From positions 1-64,000 of the forward strand of contig CAMFKI010000004.1 of assembly GCA_945957365.1 (NCBI GenBank): 64,000 nt of DNA, in the 5' to 3' direction. A model generated the notes under the pieces. The model was not told where the DNA came from and did not search any database. It saw only the letters and a list, made by a program, of their open reading frames with translations. The DNA is from an uncultured Alphaproteobacteria bacterium (GTDB lineage: Bacteria; Pseudomonadota; Alphaproteobacteria; Rhizobiales; Aestuariivirgaceae). Below are positions 52,425 to 63,056 of this stretch, in pieces; the stretch's first letter is position 1, and each line of letters starts with the position of its first letter. The translations under genes were made by a program, and so were the position numbers.

Positions 52425-52473
52425 AGGAGTGTGGTGCGGGGGAGTTGTTGCGAATGGGTGGCGGCCTCTCAAC

Positions 52474-54351
52474 TCACCCGAACGCCTTCGCCATCACGTC
52501 CGCCAGCAACGTCGCGAAGCGCGCCGGGTCCGGCACCTGCTCGCCCTCGATGATGAAGGCCTGGTCGAGCAGCAGCTGTGCCGCGTCCTCGACCGACGCC
52601 GCACCCTTCGCCTTCACCAGCGCGGCCAGTGCCTTGATCAGCGGGTGGCCGGGGTTCACCTCGAGGATCGGCGCCGAGACCGAGATGCCCGAATCCTTCT
52701 GGCGCGACAGCAGCTTCTCCAGCGTCCGGTCCATCATGCTGTCATTGACGATGCAGACGGCGCTTGTCGTGAGGCGCTTCGATGAGCGCACGTCCTTCAC
52801 CTTCTCGCCCAGCGCCTGCTTCAGCGCGGCGGTGAGCACGACGGTCGCGGCATCCTGCTCCGCATCCGGCTTCGCCTCGTCCTTCAGCGCGACGGCATCG
52901 AGATCGGCGGAGCCCTGCGTGACGGACTTGAACGGCTTGCCGTCATAGCCCATCGCCGTGCGCACCCAGAACGAATCCACCGGGTCGGTGAGCAGCAGCA
53001 CCTCGATGTCACGCGCCTTGTAGCCTTCGAGCTGCGGCGAGGCCTTGGCCTTGGCCACATCCTCGGCGGTGAGATAATAGATCGCCGTCTGGTTTTCCCT
53101 GAGGCGGCCCACATAGTCCTTGAGGCTCACGAAGTCGCCCTTGGTCGACTTGAAACGCACCAGCTCATAGAGCTGGTCGCGGCGCTCCATGTCCTCGTAG
53201 AGGCCTTCCTTCAGCACCGGGCCATAAATGTCCCACAGCTTGGCGTAAGCGGCCTCGTCGGTCTCCGCGAGCTTCTTGAGCTCGGCAAGCACCTTGTTGG
53301 TGACGGCCTTGCGGATCGCCGCCACCTGCGGATTGTTCTGCAGCATCTCGCGCGAGATGTTGAGCGGCATGTCCTCCGAGTCGATGACGCCGCGCACGAA
53401 GCGCAGGTAGGCCGGCAGCAGCTCCACGTCGTCGGCGATGTAGACGCGCTTCACATAAAGCTTCTGGCGGCCGCGGCGCTCCGGGTCATAGAGGTCGAAG
53501 GGCCGCTCGCCCGGCACGTAGAGCAGCACGGTATATTCATTGCGGCCCTCGGCCCGGTAATGCAGCGTCAGCGCGGGGTCGGAATAGCTGCCCGAGATAT
53601 GGCCGAAGAAGTCCTTGTGCTGCTCCGGCGTGATGTCGGATTTGGCACGCGTCCAGATCGCATTGGCGGAATTGATCTGCTTCGCGGTCTCGGTGCCGAT
53701 GGCAAGCATGATCGGGTGCGCGATATGGTCGGAATAGGTGCGCACCACGCCTTCGATCTTCCAGTCCTCGAGGAACTCCAGCGCATCGTCCTTGAGATGC
53801 AGCACGATCGACGTACCGCGCGGCGCGCTCTCGACGGGCGTCATGGTGAAGCTGCCCGAACCGTCGGACGACCACATGAACGCCGTGTCGGAGCCCGCGC
53901 GGCGCGAGATCACGTCGACCTTGGAGGCGACGATGAAGCCCGAATAGAAGCCGATGCCGAACTGCCCGATCAAATGCACGTCGCCCTGCTTGGCCTTCAC
54001 CTGCTCGACGAAGGCCTGGGTGCCGGACTTGGCGATGGTGCCGAGATTGTCGACCAGCTCCTGCTCGCTCATGCCGATGCCGGTGTCGGTGATGGTGAGC
54101 GTCTTCCTCTCCTTGTCCGGCGTGATGGTGATCGTCAGCTCTGGCTGGCCCTCGAGCAGGGCGGGATTGGCGATCGCTTCGTAGCGCAGCTTGTCGAGCG
54201 CGTCGGCGGCATTGGAGATGAGCTCGCGCAGGAACACGTCGCGGTCGGAATAGACCGAGTGCACCATGAGGTGGAGGAGCTTCGCCACCTCCGCCTGGAA
54301 CGGATGGGACGTCGCGGTGCGCTCGGTGGTTGCGGTCGTCTCAGTGGCCAT
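52474..54351 (-). CDS. htpG: Molecular chaperone HtpG (Hsp90)
   Basis: The 625-residue cytoplasmic ATP-dependent chaperone carries the N-terminal GHKL ATPase motifs: ELISNAADALDKLR, DTGIGM and GQFGIGFYS. The middle and C-terminal dimerisation domains follow. I chose ATG 54351, preceded by a GAGGG ribosome-binding site 4 bases upstream; an in-frame extension to 54501 would read through the promoter and terminator. A sigma-32-like promoter lies at 54391-54420, consistent with heat-shock control. Confidence 0.96.
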   Translation of the reverse strand: MATETTATTERTATSHPFQAEVAKLLHLMVHSVYSDRDVFLRELISNAADALDKLRYEAIANPALLEGQPELTITITPDKERKTLTITDTGIGMSEQELVDNLGTIAKSGTQAFVEQVKAKQGDVHLIGQFGIGFYSGFIVASKVDVISRRAGSDTAFMWSSDGSGSFTMTPVESAPRGTSIVLHLKDDALEFLEDWKIEGVVRTYSDHIAHPIMLAIGTETAKQINSANAIWTRAKSDITPEQHKDFFGHISGSYSDPALTLHYRAEGRNEYTVLLYVPGERPFDLYDPERRGRQKLYVKRVYIADDVELLPAYLRFVRGVIDSEDMPLNISREMLQNNPQVAAIRKAVTNKVLAELKKLAETDEAAYAKLWDIYGPVLKEGLYEDMERRDQLYELVRFKSTKGDFVSLKDYVGRLRENQTAIYYLTAEDVAKAKASPQLEGYKARDIEVLLLTDPVDSFWVRTAMGYDGKPFKSVTQGSADLDAVALKDEAKPDAEQDAATVVLTAALKQALGEKVKDVRSSKRLTTSAVCIVNDSMMDRTLEKLLSRQKDSGISVSAPILEVNPGHPLIKALAALVKAKGAASVEDAAQLLLDQAFIIEGEQVPDPARFATLLADVMAKAFG

Positions 54352-54390
54352 GTCACCCTCTTCACAAGCACGTGATGAATTGATGCATGC

Positions 54391-54420
54391 CATATCGGGT
54401 GTGGCTGCCCGATGGTCAAG
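54391..54420 (-). promoter_or_regulatory. Sigma-32-type heat-shock promoter of htpG
   Basis: On the minus strand, CTTGAC (54415-54420) is followed after 15 bases by CCCGATATG (54391-54399). This fits the sigma-32 consensus (CTTGAA, 13-16 bases, CCCATNT-like). The -10 element ends about 40 bases before the htpG ATG. The match and the known heat-shock control of htpG support it. Confidence 0.7.
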
Positions 54421-54427
54421 AGGGCGG

Positions 54428-54470
54428 AAACAAAAGAGAAAAGGCCGGAACAGGGGCTGTTCCGGCCTTT
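54428..54470 (-). terminator. Intrinsic terminator (minus strand) upstream of htpG
   Basis: AAAGGCCGGAACAG and CTGTTCCGGCCTTT (54440-54470) form a long GC-rich hairpin. Read on the minus strand it is followed by TTTTCTCTTTTG. It lies upstream of the htpG promoter with no annotated minus-strand gene before it, so it must end some other transcript. Confidence 0.75.
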
Positions 54471-54597
54471 GAAACTCTCTCGAGAATACGCCTCGACTCA
54501 CTGAAACTTGGGGGTGGCCCGGCCGGCTTCACGAGATCCGGGGGGCTGGGGGGCTGAGTTTCCGAAACTCAACACCAGCCGGGCCGCTAGAGGCAAC
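54430..54597 (-). ncRNA. Candidate small RNA between htpG and the DUF2794 gene
   Basis: No gene is seen from 54352 to about 54650, yet a strong minus-strand terminator ends this stretch. Upstream of it the region can fold: GGCCCGGC (54516-54523 on plus) pairs with GCCGGGCC (54578-54585). Between them TGAGTTT-CCG-AAACTCA (54555-54571) makes a hairpin. A single-stranded CCCCCC-rich loop in the minus-strand RNA could bind ribosome-binding sites, as many alphaproteobacterial small RNAs do. A -10-like TACAGT (54602-54607, minus) would place the start near 54595. No known family is recognised. Confidence 0.35.
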
Positions 54598-54742
54598 GCT
54601 CACTGTATGGTCCTGGAGATGGGCGGCAGATTGATCGCAATGCGGCCAAAAAGTGATTTCTCGCCGCTTCTTGCCAAGGCTGCGGAACGGGTTCATCCTC
54701 CGATGCGTCATCAGCCTGTCACGAGTTCGCGGGGTCACACGG

Positions 54743-55141
54743 TTGGACAAGACGGACGACATAATTCCACTCCGGCCCTGGGAGGCGAATGCCCCCGCCG
54801 GACAAGCGCCCTCAAACCATCAGCACCCGCAGAAACCACCCGAGCGCGTCGCCTTCGACCGCAGGGAACTCCAGACCATCCTCGGCTTCTACGGCACCAA
54901 GGTCGCCGAAGGCGAATGGCGCGACTACGCCATGGATTTCGGGCGCGAAAAGGCGGTGTTCTCGGTGTTCCGGCGGTCCTCCGAAGTGCCGCTCTACCGC
55001 ATCGTCAAGGACCCGTCCCTGGCGCGCAAGCAGGGCATGTATTCCGTGGTGGCCCAGACCGGCCTGATCCTCAAGCGCGGCCAGGACTTGGCAACCGTGC
55101 TGCGGGTGCTGGCCAGGACGCCGAAGCTCTCGACCATCTGA
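54743..55141 (+). CDS. DUF2794 domain-containing protein
   Basis: The 132-residue protein matches the DUF2794 core: VAFDRRELQTILGFYGTKVA, EGEWRDYAMDFGREKAVFSV, FRRSSEVPLYRI, and AQTGLILKRGQDL. The family is found in alphaproteobacteria and has no known function. The start is uncertain: TTG 54743 gives a family-like N-terminus (MDKTDDIIPLRPW); a GTG at 54653 would add 30 residues. A bidirectional terminator follows the stop. Confidence 0.8.
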   Translation: MDKTDDIIPLRPWEANAPAGQAPSNHQHPQKPPERVAFDRRELQTILGFYGTKVAEGEWRDYAMDFGREKAVFSVFRRSSEVPLYRIVKDPSLARKQGMYSVVAQTGLILKRGQDLATVLRVLARTPKLSTI

Positions 55142-55157
55142 ACGTCATCCCCAAATG

Positions 55158-55187
55158 AAAAAACCCCGGTCTTTCGACCGGGGTTTT
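55158..55187. terminator. Bidirectional intrinsic terminator
   Basis: AAAACCCCGGTC and GACCGGGGTTTT pair across a TTTC loop, flanked by A on the left and T on the right. It therefore works for the DUF2794 gene on plus and for the Bax-inhibitor gene on minus. It lies between these convergent genes. Confidence 0.9.
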
Positions 55188-55204
55188 CGTGTCGCGCCAT
55201 TCTG

Positions 55205-55948
55205 CTAGTTGCGGTTGCCGAACAGCCGCAGCAGCATCAGGAACAGGTTGATGAAATCGAGGTAGAGGTTGAGCGCGCCCATGATGGCCTTGCGGCCGGC
55301 CACGGTGCCGTCATCCGACTCGAGATACATTTCCTTGATCTTCTGGGTGTCATAGGCGGTGAGACCGGTGAAGATCAGCACGCCCAGCACCGAGATGACC
55401 CAGGCGAGGCCCGAGCTCGCCAGGAAGATGTTGACCAGCGAGGCGACGATGATGCCGATCAGGCCCATGAACAGGAACGAGCCCATCGAGGTCAGGTCGC
55501 GCTTCGTCGTGTAACCATAGACGCTCATGGCGCCGAAGGTGATGGCGGTGATGAGGAACACCCGGGCGATGCTGTCATGGGTGTAGACGAGGCCCAGAGA
55601 GGCGAAGCTCACCCCCATCAGCGCGGCATAGATCCAGAAGGTCAGCTGCGCGGCGGATACGCTCATGCTGTTGATCCGGAACGACAGGAACAGCACCATG
55701 GCGAAGGGTGCGAGCACCAGCACCCACATCAGCGGGCCGGTGAAGATGGCCTGGCCGAAGGGCGTGAGCTGCATGCTCGCGCCCGAGCTGTCGACGGCGG
55801 CCATGAAGGTCAGCACGGCGGCCACGGCGGTGATCCCGAGGCCGGCAGCCATGTAGTTGTAGACCTTGACCATATAGGCGCGGAGCCCCTGGTCGATCTC
55901 GGCGCGGGACGGGGTCCCCAGCTGGGTTTGAAAGCGCGGGTCGGCCAT
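55205..55948 (-). CDS. Bax inhibitor-1 / YccA family membrane protein
   Basis: The 247-residue inner-membrane protein has about seven hydrophobic segments (from residue 28 to the end). After a short polar N-terminus ending YMVKVYNYMAAGLGI come the BI-1 pattern segments GVSFASLGLVYTHDSIARVF and GLTAYDTQKIKEMYL with its Asp. Family members act as pH-dependent calcium channels or bind FtsH. The charged DTQKIKE region is the usual calcium/pH-sensing site. No operon partner is evident. Confidence 0.92.
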   Translation of the reverse strand: MADPRFQTQLGTPSRAEIDQGLRAYMVKVYNYMAAGLGITAVAAVLTFMAAVDSSGASMQLTPFGQAIFTGPLMWVLVLAPFAMVLFLSFRINSMSVSAAQLTFWIYAALMGVSFASLGLVYTHDSIARVFLITAITFGAMSVYGYTTKRDLTSMGSFLFMGLIGIIVASLVNIFLASSGLAWVISVLGVLIFTGLTAYDTQKIKEMYLESDDGTVAGRKAIMGALNLYLDFINLFLMLLRLFGNRN

Positions 55949-56039
55949 AGTGTACGTTCCTCCAGAAACATCGGTGCAGATATGGGTTCACACCACCTCT
56001 GCGACAAGTTACAGGAAATTCAGGAAGTCCACAACGCGA

Positions 56040-56336
56040 TCACGACGTCGCGAGGGTTTCCATCTTCTGGGCCAGCGCCACGTCCTTTTCGGTGACGCCG
56101 CCGGCGGTGTGGGTGGTAAGCGTCACTTCCACGCGGCCATAGACATTGGTCCATTCCGGGTGGTGATCGGTCTTTTCGGCAAACAGCGCCGCCCGGCTCA
56201 TGAAGCCCCAGGCCTGGCTGAAGGATTTGAACTGGTAGGTCTTGGTGATGGCGTCGCGGCCCTTGGCCTCCGTCCATCCGTGCAACTCATGGAGCGCCTT
56301 GGCGCGTTCGACTCCGACCAGTGGCTTGTCCGTCAT
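56040..56336 (-). CDS. phhB: 4a-hydroxytetrahydrobiopterin dehydratase
   Basis: The 98-residue protein carries the family motif [20 protein letters not shown] with the active-site histidines. It dehydrates pterin-4a-carbinolamine, recycling the cofactor of aromatic amino acid hydroxylases. No phenylalanine hydroxylase lies nearby. Its start overlaps the stop of thpR by 4 bases. Confidence 0.93.
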   Translation of the reverse strand: MTDKPLVGVERAKALHELHGWTEAKGRDAITKTYQFKSFSQAWGFMSRAALFAEKTDHHPEWTNVYGRVEVTLTTHTAGGVTEKDVALAQKMETLATS

Positions 56337-56875
56337 AAACCTGCCTGCAAACGATAAGATTCTTCGACCGCATAGGGACCACCCCCACGCGACGGGCGCG
56401 ACGAGAACAGGACGAAGCGCCCCACCTCGAAGACCCGGCTCTTGTACAGGTTATGGGAGGCGACGAAGTGGTGCAAGGCCCGCAGGTTCGGTTCCTTGAG
56501 CCGCGCCAGCGTCACGTGCGGGGCGAACTTGCGCTGCTCGGCCGGCATGCCCAGCGCCTGGCAGATGCGCTCGTGGATCGACTGCAGCCGCCTGAGCTCC
56601 GGGCTTTCCTCGACCGCGGCATAGAGCGAATGCGGCTTGTTGCCGCCGAACACGTCGCAGCCCGACAGCCTGAGCTTGAAAGGGCGGGCCTCCACACCCT
56701 CGAGCTCGTAGCTGATCTCGCGCGCCAGCCCCTCGTCGATGTCGCCGATGAAACGCAGCGTGATGTGATAGCTCTCGCGGTCGATCCACCTGGCCCCGCT
56801 GATGCCGCCTCGCATCAGGTCGAGGTCGAAGGCCACATCATCCGGAATTTCGACGCCGGTGAAAAGTCGTGGCAT
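56333..56875 (-). CDS. thpR: RNA 2',3'-cyclic phosphodiesterase
   Basis: The 180-residue 2H phosphoesterase has the two catalytic HxTL motifs: [10 protein letters not shown] (His near 52) and HVTLARL (His near 132). It opens 2',3'-cyclic phosphates of RNA ends and acts in RNA repair. Length and motifs are typical. It is cotranscribed with phhB. Confidence 0.92.
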   Translation of the reverse strand: MPRLFTGVEIPDDVAFDLDLMRGGISGARWIDRESYHITLRFIGDIDEGLAREISYELEGVEARPFKLRLSGCDVFGGNKPHSLYAAVEESPELRRLQSIHERICQALGMPAEQRKFAPHVTLARLKEPNLRALHHFVASHNLYKSRVFEVGRFVLFSSRPSRGGGPYAVEESYRLQAGL

Positions 56876-56952
56876 GCGGGGCCTCCCTTGTCATGAAACA
56901 CGGGCGAATCGCGATGACCTGACGGTAACGCGAAATTCGTGAATCCAAAGCG

Positions 56953-57588
56953 CTAATTTGCGGCAGCCCTGCCCAGAAGTTGCTCAACACTGGGCAGCAT
57001 GCGCGCCACGATCACGTCCACCCCGGCGGGGTTGGGGTGCATGCCGTCACCCTGGTTCAGCTTCGGGTCCGCCGCCACGCCGTCGAGGAAGAAGGGGTAG
57101 ACCAGCACGTCCGGATGCTTCGCCGCGAGCTGCCGGAACATGGCGTCGAACTGGCTCTGGTAGTCCGCCCCCATGTTGGGCGGCGCCTTCATGCCGGCCA
57201 GCAGGGTGGGCAGCTTCTTCTGCTCGAGCGCGGTGAGCAGCCGGTCCAGCGCCTGCTCGGCCTGGGCCACGGGAAGCCCGCGCAGCGCGTCGTTGGCGCC
57301 CAGTTCGACGATGACGGCATTGACCGGCTCGCCCAGCGCCCAGTCCAGCCGGGCCGCGCCATCGGCGGCGGTATCGCCCGAAACCCCGGCGTTGATCACC
57401 TTCACGTCATGTCCCCTGGCCTTGAGTGCCGCTTCCAGCTTGGCTGGAAAGGCGTCCGCCGGGCCTAGCCCCAGGCCGGCGGTCAGGCTGTCGCCCAGCG
57501 CCAGAATCGTCCGGGGGGCGGCACCAGCCCCCGTGGCGGCGAGCAGCAGGAGGGTGAGGGCGGCGAAAAGTTTCAGCATGAACGTCAC
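56953..57588 (-). CDS. GDSL-type arylesterase / thioesterase (TesA-like)
   Basis: The 211-residue enzyme has a signal peptide (about 1-23) and the GDSL block LALGDSLTAGLG with Ser34. The GANDALRG oxyanion block and the DGMHPNPAG Asp-His of the catalytic pair follow. The family includes E. coli TesA, a periplasmic esterase/thioesterase/lysophospholipase. It is divergent from an ABC ATPase and permease pair of YbbA/YbbP type, the same order as tesA-ybbA-ybbP in E. coli. Confidence 0.9.
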   Translation of the reverse strand: MTFMLKLFAALTLLLLAATGAGAAPRTILALGDSLTAGLGLGPADAFPAKLEAALKARGHDVKVINAGVSGDTAADGAARLDWALGEPVNAVIVELGANDALRGLPVAQAEQALDRLLTALEQKKLPTLLAGMKAPPNMGADYQSQFDAMFRQLAAKHPDVLVYPFFLDGVAADPKLNQGDGMHPNPAGVDVIVARMLPSVEQLLGRAAAN

Positions 57589-57649
57589 TTAAGCGCCACG
57601 GTTGTCCGGTTCAAGCATCCGGTCCTCGACTCACTCCGTAACGGAAGCC

Positions 57650-58341
<692 letters not shown>

Positions 58342-58345
<4 letters not shown>

Positions 58346-60861
58346 ACCTCGCACTGTGGCTGCGCTTCGCGCGGCGCGACCTGCGCTCGGGCCTGCAGGG
58401 CTTCTGGATCTTCCTCACCTGCCTGGCACTGGGCACCGGCACCATCGCCATCATCGGCGCACTCTCGGCCTCGATCCAGCGCGGCATCGACGAGCAGGGC
58501 CAGCCGCTGCTGGGCGGCGATCTCGAATTCTCGCAGATCCACCAGCAGGCCACCGATGCGCAGCTCGCCTTCATCGCGTCGAAGGGCGTGGTGAGCAAGG
58601 TCGCCACCGTGCGCGGCATGGCGCTGACCGCCGACGCCACGGCGCTGGTCGAAGTGAAGGCGGTTGACGGCAGTTATCCGCTCTATGGCCGGATGGAGCT
58701 CGAAGGCGGCATGCCGCTGGCCGATGCCATCGCCACGAAGGACGGTGTGGCGGGTGCCGCCGCCGATCCGCTGCTGCTCGGCCGTCTCGGCATCAAGCTC
58801 GGCGACACGGTGAAGCTCGGCAATGCGAAGGTCCAGATCCGTGCCCTGATCAAGGCGGAGCCTGACCGGCTGTCCGACACGCTGGTGCTGGGGCCCCGCC
58901 TGATGATCTCGCCCCAAACGCTCGATGCCACCGGCATCGTGCAGCCGGGCAGCCTCGTCACCTACCGCTACCGGGTGAAGCTGGCGGACGCCGCACTCGA
59001 CAGGGCCAAGGCGATCGAGAAGGAGGCGAACGCCAGCTTCCCCGATGCCGGCTGGCGCATCCGCACCCGCAACAATGCCGCGGCGGGTGCCGACGGCTTC
59101 GTCGAGCGGCTCGGCTACTTCATGACGCTGGTCGGTCTCGCCTCGCTCATCGTCGGAGGTGCGGGCATTGCCAACGCCGTGCAGGCCTTCGTGACGCGCA
59201 GGATGGGTTCCATCGCCACCCTCAAGTGCCTCGGCGCATCCGCGCGCGACGTGCTGGGCATCTACCTCACCGAGATCATGATCGTGGCGCTCATCGCCAT
59301 CGCGCTGGGCCTCGCGGCGGGCGCCATTGCGCCGCCCGTCATCACCGCGCTGTTCGGCCAGATCATCCCCGTGCCGCTGTCGCAGCACTTCAATGCCTGG
59401 CCGCTGGTCTTCGCCGCGGCACTGGGCCTGCTCACCACGCTGGCCTTCGCGCTGTGGCCGCTGGCCCATGCCCGCCAGGTGGCGGCCTCGGCACTGTTCC
59501 GTGCCCGCATCGTGCCGGTGCGCGGCTGGCCCGGAACCGGCCCTTTCCTCGTGATCCTCGCGGCCCTTGTGGCGATGGCGGCGCTGACCTTCTATGCCTT
59601 CGACAACGCCACCGTGACCGCCTACTTCCTCGGCGGGCTGGTGGCGAGCTTCGTCGTGCTGCTGGGTCTCGCCAGGCTCATCATCCGCGGCGCGGAGCGC
59701 CTGCCGCGCAGCCGCTCCGCCATGTGGCGCTATGCGATCGGCAACATCTACCGGCCGGGTTCCGCCGCCGCCTCGGTGATCCTGGCCCTCGGCCTCGGCC
59801 TCACCCTGTTCGTGACGCTGGCGCTCACCGACCGCAGCGTCTCGGGCGAATTGCTCTCGGCCATTCCGCAGCGGGCACCAGCGTTCTTCTTCATCGACGT
59901 GCCGAATGCCCAGCTGCAGGACTTCAAGGAGACGCTGTCGCGGCAGGACGGCGTGACCCACGTCAACAACACGCCCATGCTGAGGGGCCGCGTCGTCGCG
60001 GTGAAGGGTGTGCCCGCCGAGAAGGTCAAGGCTTCGGCCGACTCGAACTGGGCGCTGAAGGGCGACCGCGGCATCACCTACGCCGAAACCCTGCCCGAGG
60101 GCTCGCGCCTCGTCGCGGGTGACTGGTGGCCGGCCGACTACAACGGCCCGCCGCTGGTGTCCATGGTGGACGATATCGCGCGCGGCATCGGCGTGAAGAT
60201 CGGCGACGAGATCACGGTGAACGTTCTCGGCCGCGACATCACGGCGAAGGTCGCCAACCTGCGTCAGGTCGACTGGAAGAGCCTCGGCATCAACTTCGTC
60301 ATGGTGTTCACGCCCGATACGCTGAAGGCCGCACCCCACAACCATCTCGTCACGGTGGAGATGAAGGGCGGCGACGAGGCGAAGCTGCTCAACACCATGG
60401 CGCGCGCCTACCCGTCCGTCACCGCGGTGCGGGTCAAGGACGCGATCGACATGGTGAGCGGCCTGCTCGAGAAGATGCTGATGGCGATCCGCGGCGCCAA
60501 CATCCTGACGCTGCTCACCGGCGTGCTGGTGCTGGCCGGTGCACTCGCCGCCGGCCTTTCGGAGCGGCTCTACGAGGCGGTGGTGCTCAAGACCTATGGC
60601 GCCTCCAAGCGTCAGCTGATCGGCGCCTTCGTTATCGAATACGCCGGCCTCGGCCTTGCGGCCGCGTTGTTCGGCCTTGGCGTCGGCTCCGCCGCATCGT
60701 GGTTCCTTTCACACTTCATCCTGGAAATCCCGTGGAGCTTCTCGGCGCCCACCGCCATTCTCACCGCGCTGATCGCCATGCTGGTGACGGTGGCGGGCGG
60801 GCTTGCCGTCACCTGGCGGGCGCTTTCGGCCAGGCCGGGGCCCTTGCTGAGAAACGAGTAG
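58342..60861 (+). CDS. ABC transporter permease (FtsX family, YbbP-like)
   Basis: The 839-residue membrane protein has an N-terminal transmembrane helix, a large periplasmic domain (about 45-245), three segments (about 250-380), two further (about 400-450), a second periplasmic part (about 490-690) and a last group of three helices. This is the ten-helix FtsX/MacB-like plan of YbbP. The start is TTG 58342. It is a partner of the ATPase before it. The transported or extruded substrate is not known; the tesA-ybbAP context suggests lipid or lysophospholipid handling. Confidence 0.88.
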
Positions 60862-60893
60862 AATTCACCCGCGACACGCGTTAGGCAGGCTCC

Positions 60894-61487
60894 ATGGTCG
60901 TTCTCAATCGCATCTACACCCGCACCGGCGACGCCGGTGAAACCGCGCTGGGCTCCGGCGAGCGCGTGTCCAAGGCGCATCTGCGCATCCAGGCCTATGG
61001 CACGGTGGACGAGACCAACGCGACGCTGGGCGTCACAAGGCTTCACACGCAAACGCCGGAAATGCAGAAGCTCGACCAGATGCTGGCGCGCATCCAGAAC
61101 GAACTGTTCGACCTCGGTGCCGATCTCTGCGTGCCCGATACCGGCAAGGACCTCGGCTACGAGCCGCTGCGCATCCTGCCCAAGCAATTCGAGCGCATCG
61201 AAACCGAGATCGACGAATTGAACGGTGAGTTGTCGCCGCTGCGCTCCTTCGTGCTGCCCGGCGGCCACCCCGCCGCGGCGCATCTCCACATCGCGCGCAC
61301 CGTCTGCCGCCGCGCCGAGCGCCTCATCGTCGAGTTGGCCGCGCATGCGGGCGAGCACGTGAGCGAGGGGGCGGTGGCCTATGTGAACCGCCTCTCCGAC
61401 TTCTTCTTCGTGGCCAGCCGCTGGGCCAATGCGAAATCGGGCGCAGGCGACGTGCTGTGGGTGCCGGGCAAGACGCGGGGCGCTTGA
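60894..61487 (+). CDS. Cob(I)alamin adenosyltransferase (PduO type)
   Basis: The 197-residue trimeric-type enzyme has TRTGDAGETALGSGERVSKAH near the N-terminus and the AYGTVDETNATLG block. Late in the sequence FVLPGG and the RTVCRRAER helix follow. It attaches the adenosyl group of ATP to cobalamin. Adenosylcobalamin is needed by ethylmalonyl-CoA and methylmalonyl-CoA mutases, matching the pathway genes at 48534-50443. No cobalamin riboswitch was seen in its short leader. Confidence 0.93.
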   Translation: MVVLNRIYTRTGDAGETALGSGERVSKAHLRIQAYGTVDETNATLGVTRLHTQTPEMQKLDQMLARIQNELFDLGADLCVPDTGKDLGYEPLRILPKQFERIETEIDELNGELSPLRSFVLPGGHPAAAHLHIARTVCRRAERLIVELAAHAGEHVSEGAVAYVNRLSDFFFVASRWANAKSGAGDVLWVPGKTRGA

Positions 61488-61491
61488 GCCC

Positions 61492-62208
61492 ATGTTCGTC
61501 CCCCTTCACGATTCAACCCCGCTGAAGGTCATCCGCTTCCAGGGCGTCACGCTGCTCATCATCGCGCTCAATGTCGCGATGTTTCTCACCACCGGCGCCT
61601 TCCATTCCGAGGCCGTGCTCGACCAGATCGCGTCGGGCTATGGCGTGGTGCCGGCCGAACTCACCCATAGCGCGGCGCCGGTCTTGGCCTACAATCCCAT
61701 CGCCGAGCCGCTCACCCTCGTCACCTACATGTTCCTCCATGCCGGCTGGTGGCACCTGATCTCCAACATGCTGTTCCTCTGGGTCTTCGCCGACAATGTC
61801 GAGGATGCCTATGGCCACGCCGCCTTCGCCTCCCTTTACCTGATGTCGGGCGTGGTGGCGGCCCTGCTCTACGTGATGCTGGGGCCGTCCTCGCGCCTGC
61901 CGCTGATCGGGGCATCGGGCGCGGTTTCGGGGATTCTGGGCGCCTATGTGGTGCTGTTTCCCCGGGCCCGCGTGTGGATCCTGCTGTTTCTGCGCATTCC
62001 GCTGCGCATCGGCGCCCTGTGGGTGCTGGGCGGCTGGTTCCTGCTGCAGATCTTTTCCTGGTGGCTGTACCGCGCCGACCCGGAAGCCGGGGTCGCCTGG
62101 GCCGCCCACATCGGCGGATTCATGGCCGGCGCCGGCCTGACCTGGGCCATCCGCCGCCGCCTGTGGCTGCGGCTGGAGCCCGAAAGCGGCTTTTTGCCCA
62201 AGGCGTAG
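61492..62208 (+). CDS. Rhomboid family intramembrane serine protease
   Basis: The 238-residue protein has six hydrophobic segments with the catalytic Ser142 in IGASGAVSGILG and His206 in AAHIGGF. Asn92 (HLISNMLFLW) is the oxyanion residue. It should cleave transmembrane segments of membrane proteins; substrates are unknown. ATG 61492 begins 4 bases after the adenosyltransferase stop; an in-frame start within that gene is less likely. Confidence 0.92.
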   Translation: MFVPLHDSTPLKVIRFQGVTLLIIALNVAMFLTTGAFHSEAVLDQIASGYGVVPAELTHSAAPVLAYNPIAEPLTLVTYMFLHAGWWHLISNMLFLWVFADNVEDAYGHAAFASLYLMSGVVAALLYVMLGPSSRLPLIGASGAVSGILGAYVVLFPRARVWILLFLRIPLRIGALWVLGGWFLLQIFSWWLYRADPEAGVAWAAHIGGFMAGAGLTWAIRRRLWLRLEPESGFLPKA

Positions 62209-62309
62209 GTCGCAATCGGCAGCCAAGCGGCGTTGCTGGAATTGACTTGAGGGTTTCCCCTCACTAGGGTCCGGCCACTTTTTCGAAGACCGCCAAATCG
62301 AGGAACAGA

Positions 62310-63056
62310 ATGAAAGTCCTGGTCGCTGTGAAGCGGGTCGTTGACTACAACGTCAAGATCCGTGTGAAGGCCGACGGTTCGGGTGTCGAACTGGCCAACG
62401 TGAAGATGTCGATGAACCCTTTCGACGAAATCGGCGTCGAGGAGGCGGTGCGCCTCAAGGAGAAGGGCTTGGCGACGGAAGTCATCGCCGTGTCCATCGG
62501 GCCGGCGCAGGCGCAGGAAACGCTGCGCACGGCACTTGCCATGGGCGCCGACCGCGCCATCCTGGTCAAGACCGACGACCTCGTGGAGCCGCTGGCGGTC
62601 GCCAAGATCCTCAAGGGCATCGTTCAGGCCGAAGGCCCGGAGATCGTGATCCTCGGCAAGCAGGCGATCGATGACGACTGCAACCAGACCGGCCAGATGC
62701 TGGCGGCCCTGCTGGGCTGGCCGCAGGCCACCTTCACCTCGAAGCTCGAGCCCGGTGCGGGCGAGGCGCAGATCACCCGCGAGATCGACGGCGGCCTGCA
62801 GATGCTGACGGTGAAGCTGCCGGCGGTGGTCACCACCGACCTCCGCCTCAACCAGCCGCGCTATGCCTCGCTCCCCAACATCATGAAGGCGAAGAAGAAG
62901 CCGCTGGATGAGAAGACGCCCGCCGACTATGGCGTCGACACGGCAGCGCGCCTCAAGGTCGTGAAGACCGAGGAGCCGCCGAAGCGCCAGGCCGGCATCA
63001 AGGTGGGCTCGCCCGCCGAACTCGTGGCCAAACTCAAGGAAGCGGGAGCAATCTGA
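62310..63056 (+). CDS. etfB: Electron transfer flavoprotein, beta subunit
   Basis: The 248-residue subunit begins [20 protein letters not shown] and contains the AMP-binding region and the signature [19 protein letters not shown]. With EtfA it carries electrons from acyl-CoA and other flavin dehydrogenases to the quinone pool via ETF-QO. The stop overlaps the start of etfA by one base. Confidence 0.96.
   Translation: MKVLVAVKRVVDYNVKIRVKADGSGVELANVKMSMNPFDEIGVEEAVRLKEKGLATEVIAVSIGPAQAQETLRTALAMGADRAILVKTDDLVEPLAVAKILKGIVQAEGPEIVILGKQAIDDDCNQTGQMLAALLGWPQATFTSKLEPGAGEAQITREIDGGLQMLTVKLPAVVTTDLRLNQPRYASLPNIMKAKKKPLDEKTPADYGVDTAARLKVVKTEEPPKRQAGIKVGSPAELVAKLKEAGAI

Noticed and set aside
54430..54597. 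4.5S (SRP) RNA or tmRNA in the htpG upstream gap
   Set aside because: The conserved SRP core (GGAAGGAAGCAGCC-like) and tmRNA ends are absent; only an unclassified structured candidate remains.
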